A stretch of 11,116 nt of DNA from NCBI GenBank assembly GCA_023091735.1, contig JALKBU010001434.1, positions 1 to 11,116 on the forward strand, given 5' to 3'. Positions 7,332-11,116 of the stretch are shown piece after piece (position 1 is the first letter of the stretch; each line of letters opens with the position of its first letter). A program made the position numbers and the translations under genes. The stretch is from Trichomonas tenax. Lineage: Eukaryota; Parabasalia; Trichomonadida; Trichomonadidae. The notes below the pieces were generated by a model. The model did not search any database and was not told the DNA's origin. It worked only from the letters and a program-made list of their open reading frames with translations.

Positions 7332-9794
7332 ATGAGTGATGAAGATTTAGCAAATAATCAAGAGGAAGAAAAGCCAGATTACACGGCAGAGTTTGTAATT
7401 CTCAAGCCTCATAAGTACCTCGAAGTTTCGTGCTTCTATCGGAAATATTTACCTATGAATGTCATCGATTATAACACTTATCATCCACAAAACTGGGTAA
7501 ATATCGAAGATGCGAATATAGATGATCTTCCTGCACTGCAGGGTCGCCAAATTTCAACATACATCGATCAATTTGTTGAAGAATTCGATAAAGTACCTGT
7601 ACAAGACATATTTACAAACGTTCCTCAAGTGCTTCAAGCAGTTGGTGCATATATTATCAATCAAGTACCGCAGAAGATAGGCGCACCAATGGTCACAAAT
7701 TGGGAGCCTCCTATCTGCCAGATTGTTCCAACAGTCCCATCACTGATGATATTCTTTGCGCGCATATTGCACCGTCTGAAGGACACGAATAAGTTCTATT
7801 TCTTCCTTCGTGCCGGAATATTTAATCAACTTTGGACAGCGAAGAGTTGTTTGCAAAATCCACTACTAATGGGCTGCACAACATGCAGCTACAAAGGAAA
7901 ACCCGGTTATTGGGCAATTTTGGATCGTGAAAAGAAATTTTCACTTTATAAAGTTGGAAAGAAAGGATGTGAGCTTGAACTTGAGCAAACTATATCTAAA
8001 ACAGTTGCATCACCTGATAAGACCACAGTCACGGTTCTAGACACACGCCACCAAAATCTTTGTGAATTCACACCAACAGATCCTACGACAACCGAGTTTT
8101 GGGATATTATTTTCTCGCGCGTTAAGATGCCTTTTCCATTCTTTTACACGCAATCGCTTGAGTTCTATCCACAACCATACTATGTTGCTTTTTACCACTG
8201 TTTGACATCAACTGATTGCTATTTGATTATGGCATTTATGAAGACACAGACATATGATCTCACTGTGTGGGAAAGCATTGTGAGATGTTTCTCTCATGCT
8301 CAGAAACTCGAAGTTTTATGTAATGCTGTTTATTCCTCAACATTTCAGCAAGGTTCTGAACCTACAACAATGACATTTTTCCAGCAAAATCACTTCTTGC
8401 TGTTTGCGAGGGCATTCGGAAGGGTTTTCTGGAGATATTATCATGAGCAGTTCTTCCACAAAATTACGGATTTAATCGACAAGAAACAGGATCTTATTGA
8501 TGAATACGATCGTCCAAATATCAAAGATTGCGAAAAACTGGTTTTCAATGTTCTTAAATATATCATGAAGAGTGACCACTACATTCCTCCAGAATGGAGA
8601 CTTGCTTTGAATATATTGCGCTCATATGTTGTAGTCAGGTATAATAATGTTGGTGTAATGACATTAATGCTGTCTATATTTTTCGGTTTTGGAATCATAT
8701 ATGGATTTCTTCTTAGACCGCGCCATTTTGTGAAAGGATTCACTATGGAAAATATTGATTATCTGGAAGTACTCCAACCAATGTTTTATGTACCATTCAC
8801 TTTAAATATATATGCAGGGAAAACTCGCCATTATGCCCAGTGGAATCCTAGGCTTGAGTACAATTTCTACCCACAATGGTATGCATTTTTACTCCGTATA
8901 TCAGATCTTCCTACCCCGATCACGCACTACACAATTCCGAACGATAAATTACTTGGGTATTCACTCAATGCATGCATGAAGGCAATGGTCAATCCAGGAT
9001 ACAACGCCATTGCGAAGGAACTGATACTGGATGCATTACAGCAAGGAAATCGTGCAGAAACAATGCCAGGATGGCTTCTAACCATTACTTTATCTCGATT
9101 CTTCTTGTTTAACTTTGATCCACAACCAAAAGTTAAAGTGAAGCCGAAAATTGCTTTATTGCTTAAGCCTGTTGTTTTACCAGGAATGCCATCGTACTCA
9201 CGAACAACAGCATTCATTGAAGGTCGCACAAAGATCAAAGTGAGAAAATGTAAAGGTATGATTCTTGATTCAGCTAATTTCGACGACATTGCAGAAGACG
9301 AAGAAGATTACGATCCATTTTTGATGAAAGATGATGAGAAAGTTCAATATTTCATCCCAGGATCAACTATGGAACTTCCTGATACAATCGTAGAGACAGC
9401 ATACTGGGATCTCCCAACGGACTCTGATGATCCTACTGTAATACCTGATGCAGATAAAGACTCCATAGTTAATTTCAGATTCCCAAGAACCAAACTCGAC
9501 ATCCAACTCCGAGGTCCTTCAAATATTACTACATTTAAAGCTAATTTCAATAACGCAATTAGCTCAGATGATGAATTTGGAGGATACCTAGCTACAAAAC
9601 CTCAAGTAGAAGAAAGAAAAAACTCTAAACCAAAACATAAATCGCATTCAAAGCATAAGAACAAGCTTCCAGAATTCGAAGAAAATGTTTCGGATCCATC
9701 CATTGGAACTGGTACTAATGAATTTTTAGATCCACGTCCTGAGGTTGAAATTAAAGCTTCGAATAAGAATTCATCAAAACAGAAGCGCCATTAA
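7332..9794 (+). CDS. PH-like and RasGAP-like protein without an arginine finger
   Basis: An 820-residue protein. Residues about 185-265 look like a pleckstrin-homology fold: a 'GYWAILDREKKFSLYKV' strand pair and a C-terminal helix with the hallmark Trp (W257 in EFWDIIFSRV). Residues about 275-475 resemble a RasGAP domain in order and spacing: the segment TFFQQNHFLLF aligns with the finger loop (T-L-F-R-x-N-S-L in active members), and I418-PPEWR starts the helix that leads to the FLR/NPA region. Q351 replaces the catalytic arginine, and the second conserved arginine (FLR motif) is not clearly kept. It would therefore bind a small GTPase rather than speed hydrolysis. The tail is acidic (about 650-750) then Lys/His-rich (about 757-775). 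The start is the first ATG after an upstream T-run and initiator cluster. The gene converges on the TRAPPC13-like gene with a 92-bp gap; TAAA lies at 9813-9816. The gene is certain, the RasGAP assignment moderate. Confidence 0.7.
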   Translation: MSDEDLANNQEEEKPDYTAEFVILKPHKYLEVSCFYRKYLPMNVIDYNTYHPQNWVNIEDANIDDLPALQGRQISTYIDQFVEEFDKVPVQDIFTNVPQVLQAVGAYIINQVPQKIGAPMVTNWEPPICQIVPTVPSLMIFFARILHRLKDTNKFYFFLRAGIFNQLWTAKSCLQNPLLMGCTTCSYKGKPGYWAILDREKKFSLYKVGKKGCELELEQTISKTVASPDKTTVTVLDTRHQNLCEFTPTDPTTTEFWDIIFSRVKMPFPFFYTQSLEFYPQPYYVAFYHCLTSTDCYLIMAFMKTQTYDLTVWESIVRCFSHAQKLEVLCNAVYSSTFQQGSEPTTMTFFQQNHFLLFARAFGRVFWRYYHEQFFHKITDLIDKKQDLIDEYDRPNIKDCEKLVFNVLKYIMKSDHYIPPEWRLALNILRSYVVVRYNNVGVMTLMLSIFFGFGIIYGFLLRPRHFVKGFTMENIDYLEVLQPMFYVPFTLNIYAGKTRHYAQWNPRLEYNFYPQWYAFLLRISDLPTPITHYTIPNDKLLGYSLNACMKAMVNPGYNAIAKELILDALQQGNRAETMPGWLLTITLSRFFLFNFDPQPKVKVKPKIALLLKPVVLPGMPSYSRTTAFIEGRTKIKVRKCKGMILDSANFDDIAEDEEDYDPFLMKDDEKVQYFIPGSTMELPDTIVETAYWDLPTDSDDPTVIPDADKDSIVNFRFPRTKLDIQLRGPSNITTFKANFNNAISSDDEFGGYLATKPQVEERKNSKPKHKSHSKHKNKLPEFEENVSDPSIGTGTNEFLDPRPEVEIKASNKNSSKQKRH

Positions 9795-9886
9795 TTAATT
9801 AATTTTTGTTTGTAAATATTGTTTATATTGTATTTATAACTTTTTCTTTTTAAAACAATATGCATTTAATATAAACGAACAAAAAG

Positions 9887-10948
9887 CTAAATAGCATTTC
9901 CGATAACGATGCATCCATGGTCGGTTTTGACTCTTACATGCTTAGAGTCATCATAGAAAATATCAAATGATGGAATTTGATAGGAGCCTTGTTTCAAAGC
10001 AACAAATTCGATTGGGATATCAATGGGTATATTTGGAACAATGTTGTGGAAAGCAAGATCATTATTTCCATACGCCAGTATACTATCATTTAATTCAGCA
10101 ACTTGAATTCTTCCATCTATAGGCTTATCAGTACAATTAGTAAGCCTAATGACACACTTAAATGTATTCATCATAGGAATTATATTTGGAACGCCAGTTA
10201 CCTGCAATTGAATTGGTTCTTCTTTTTCGGTATATCTATCATTGGGAAATTGGACATGAATGGATATCTTCCGAGATGTAGGTGTGGAAAACGTTGCTAT
10301 TAAGTGGGAATGCGGTTTGGTGATTTCAACAATATCAGCAATTTCACTTTCTGGTTGTAATACATGAGAAATCTTGTGAATATCGCCACCATCAGTAGAG
10401 ATATGAATATTTGAAATTGGTTTTTTGATGATATTCTTGAAATAAACTTGAATCAGATTTGAATTTGGAATCTGTTTGTATTCTAATGTTGCAACAGGAA
10501 GAATCTGAATTCTTATCTCATCTTTTAGCATACTCTTTGAGTTTTCGAGGTAAAATGTCAATTTTGCTTGAACAATTATATCATTCATGTGCTGAGGTGT
10601 GTAAGTATACTGATAATGTGCAGATGAGTTCGGCTGAATATCAGCTGGCGGTGTTTCGTAAACGAAAATGTTTTTTGAATCCGATTTTCCGATAAATTTC
10701 ATTGTTGCAAGTCTCATTTTTAGAGATTTGTAGTTGTTGACAGCTACATTAACAATCATCGGGTGTCCTATATATGTTTTGAAATTCTCTGTGAAGCAAT
10801 AAATGGGCATTGGTGAAGGTAAATGAAGAGAAGGAGAAAATGATTCAAATCTAAATTCAGGGGTTGTGCACGACGTTCTAATTTCCTGTTGTTCAACTAG
10901 ATTCATAACCACTCGAATATCGAAGCTCATTGAAGCTCTTCTCGCCAT
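9887..10948 (-). CDS. TRAPPC13-like trafficking protein
   Basis: A 353-residue all-beta protein resembling TRAPPC13 (old name DUF974), a subunit of the TRAPP vesicle-tethering complexes acting in Golgi and autophagy traffic. The N-terminus (DIRVVMNLVEQ, about residues 10-20) corresponds to the family's opening strand. Residues about 50-60 (CFTENFKTYIGHP) match the 'GETFSSYI' step that starts the first immunoglobulin-like domain. The C-terminal domain (253-353) keeps the 'IP...F...I.LTNCT' pattern followed by a strand, a 'GSYQIPSFDIFYDD' turn and a final 'IVIG' strand. Known members are a little longer (human about 417), so loops are shortened here. There is no signal peptide or membrane helix. 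The ATG at 10946-10948 is supported by an initiator 14 nt upstream. The gene is convergent with its left neighbour, and a minus-strand TAAA lies about 20 bases after the stop. Confidence 0.72.
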   Translation of the reverse strand: MARRASMSFDIRVVMNLVEQQEIRTSCTTPEFRFESFSPSLHLPSPMPIYCFTENFKTYIGHPMIVNVAVNNYKSLKMRLATMKFIGKSDSKNIFVYETPPADIQPNSSAHYQYTYTPQHMNDIIVQAKLTFYLENSKSMLKDEIRIQILPVATLEYKQIPNSNLIQVYFKNIIKKPISNIHISTDGGDIHKISHVLQPESEIADIVEITKPHSHLIATFSTPTSRKISIHVQFPNDRYTEKEEPIQLQVTGVPNIIPMMNTFKCVIRLTNCTDKPIDGRIQVAELNDSILAYGNNDLAFHNIVPNIPIDIPIEFVALKQGSYQIPSFDIFYDDSKHVRVKTDHGCIVIGNAI

Positions 10949-10959
10949 TTTATCAAATT

Positions 10960-10964
10960 TATGA
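10960..10964 (-). promoter_or_regulatory. Initiator TCATA of the TRAPPC13-like gene
   Basis: On the minus strand TCATA matches the trichomonad initiator TCA(+1)Y(T/A). Its A is at 10962, giving a 14-nt leader before the ATG at 10948. That lies inside the short leader range typical of trichomonads and supports the chosen start. Confidence 0.6.
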
Positions 10965-11116
10965 CATGTAAGAATTTATTGGCAGTATTTTTCCTTCTGC
11001 GGTTTAGTCCCGCGACCTTCATAACTTTTTATCTGATCAATATTTTTTCGATTTGAAAGTACTTTCATGTACATATTGATAGTTGTCTATCCAGTGGTAT
11101 AAGTGGCACAGTCTAT

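Noticed and set aside
8927..9550. Two minus-strand frames of 120 and 68 codons
   Set aside because: Both lie opposite the 820-residue gene and read as shadows.
11070..11116. CCAGTGGTATAAGTGGC looks like a tRNA D-arm
   Set aside because: Bases 8 and 10 do not fit, the arm does not pair, and the rest lies outside the window.

Overview
The window looks like nuclear DNA of a parabasalid flagellate, closest in character to Trichomonas vaginalis. The evidence is: AT-rich DNA, intronless open frames, TCA-pyrimidine-(T/A) initiator-like sites just upstream of several starts, UAAA tetranucleotides at or just after stop codons, and a eukaryotic protein set (a divergent PH/RasGAP-like protein, a TRAPPC13-like trafficking subunit, and a decayed multi-membrane receptor gene of a type I associate with trichomonad cyclase families). 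I see no bacterial operon signals, rRNA, convincing tRNA, CRISPR array or complete mobile element.

Layout. 1-161 is the 3' end of a lysine/glutamate-rich gene. Its stop codon lies at the edge of a 108-bp tandem duplication (156-371). A strong GC-rich hairpin (508-554) precedes a 66-residue single-pass membrane protein (583-783). A 566-residue coiled-coil protein (909-2609) carries proline-directed phosphorylation sites and a candidate SxIP (EB1-binding) motif. A long gap (2610-3298) holds small palindromes, a GC-richer patch and a 9-bp-stem hairpin. Next is a 106-residue disordered Pro/Lys/Glu then Ser/Thr protein (3299-3619).

The minus strand from 6566 to 3829 carries one large broken gene. 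Its reading frame shifts four times and contains an in-frame TAA, but it still encodes about eight hydrophobic segments, a long soluble stretch, another membrane segment and a tail that faintly resembles the second half of a class III nucleotidyl cyclase domain. A mostly non-coding gap (6567-7331) follows; it holds an 18-bp perfect palindrome just before initiator-like sites.

The plus strand then encodes an 820-residue protein (7332-9794) with a PH-like fold and a RasGAP-like region whose arginine finger is replaced by glutamine. It is convergent with a TRAPPC13-like gene on the minus strand (9887-10948), which has a well-placed initiator 14 nt upstream of its ATG.

The genes do not form an evident pathway. 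Each appears independently transcribed, as is normal in trichomonads. I found no clear new multi-gene system. The most informative items are the 508-554 hairpin, the finger-less RasGAP-like protein, the SxIP/CDK-site coiled-coil protein and the frame-broken receptor gene.
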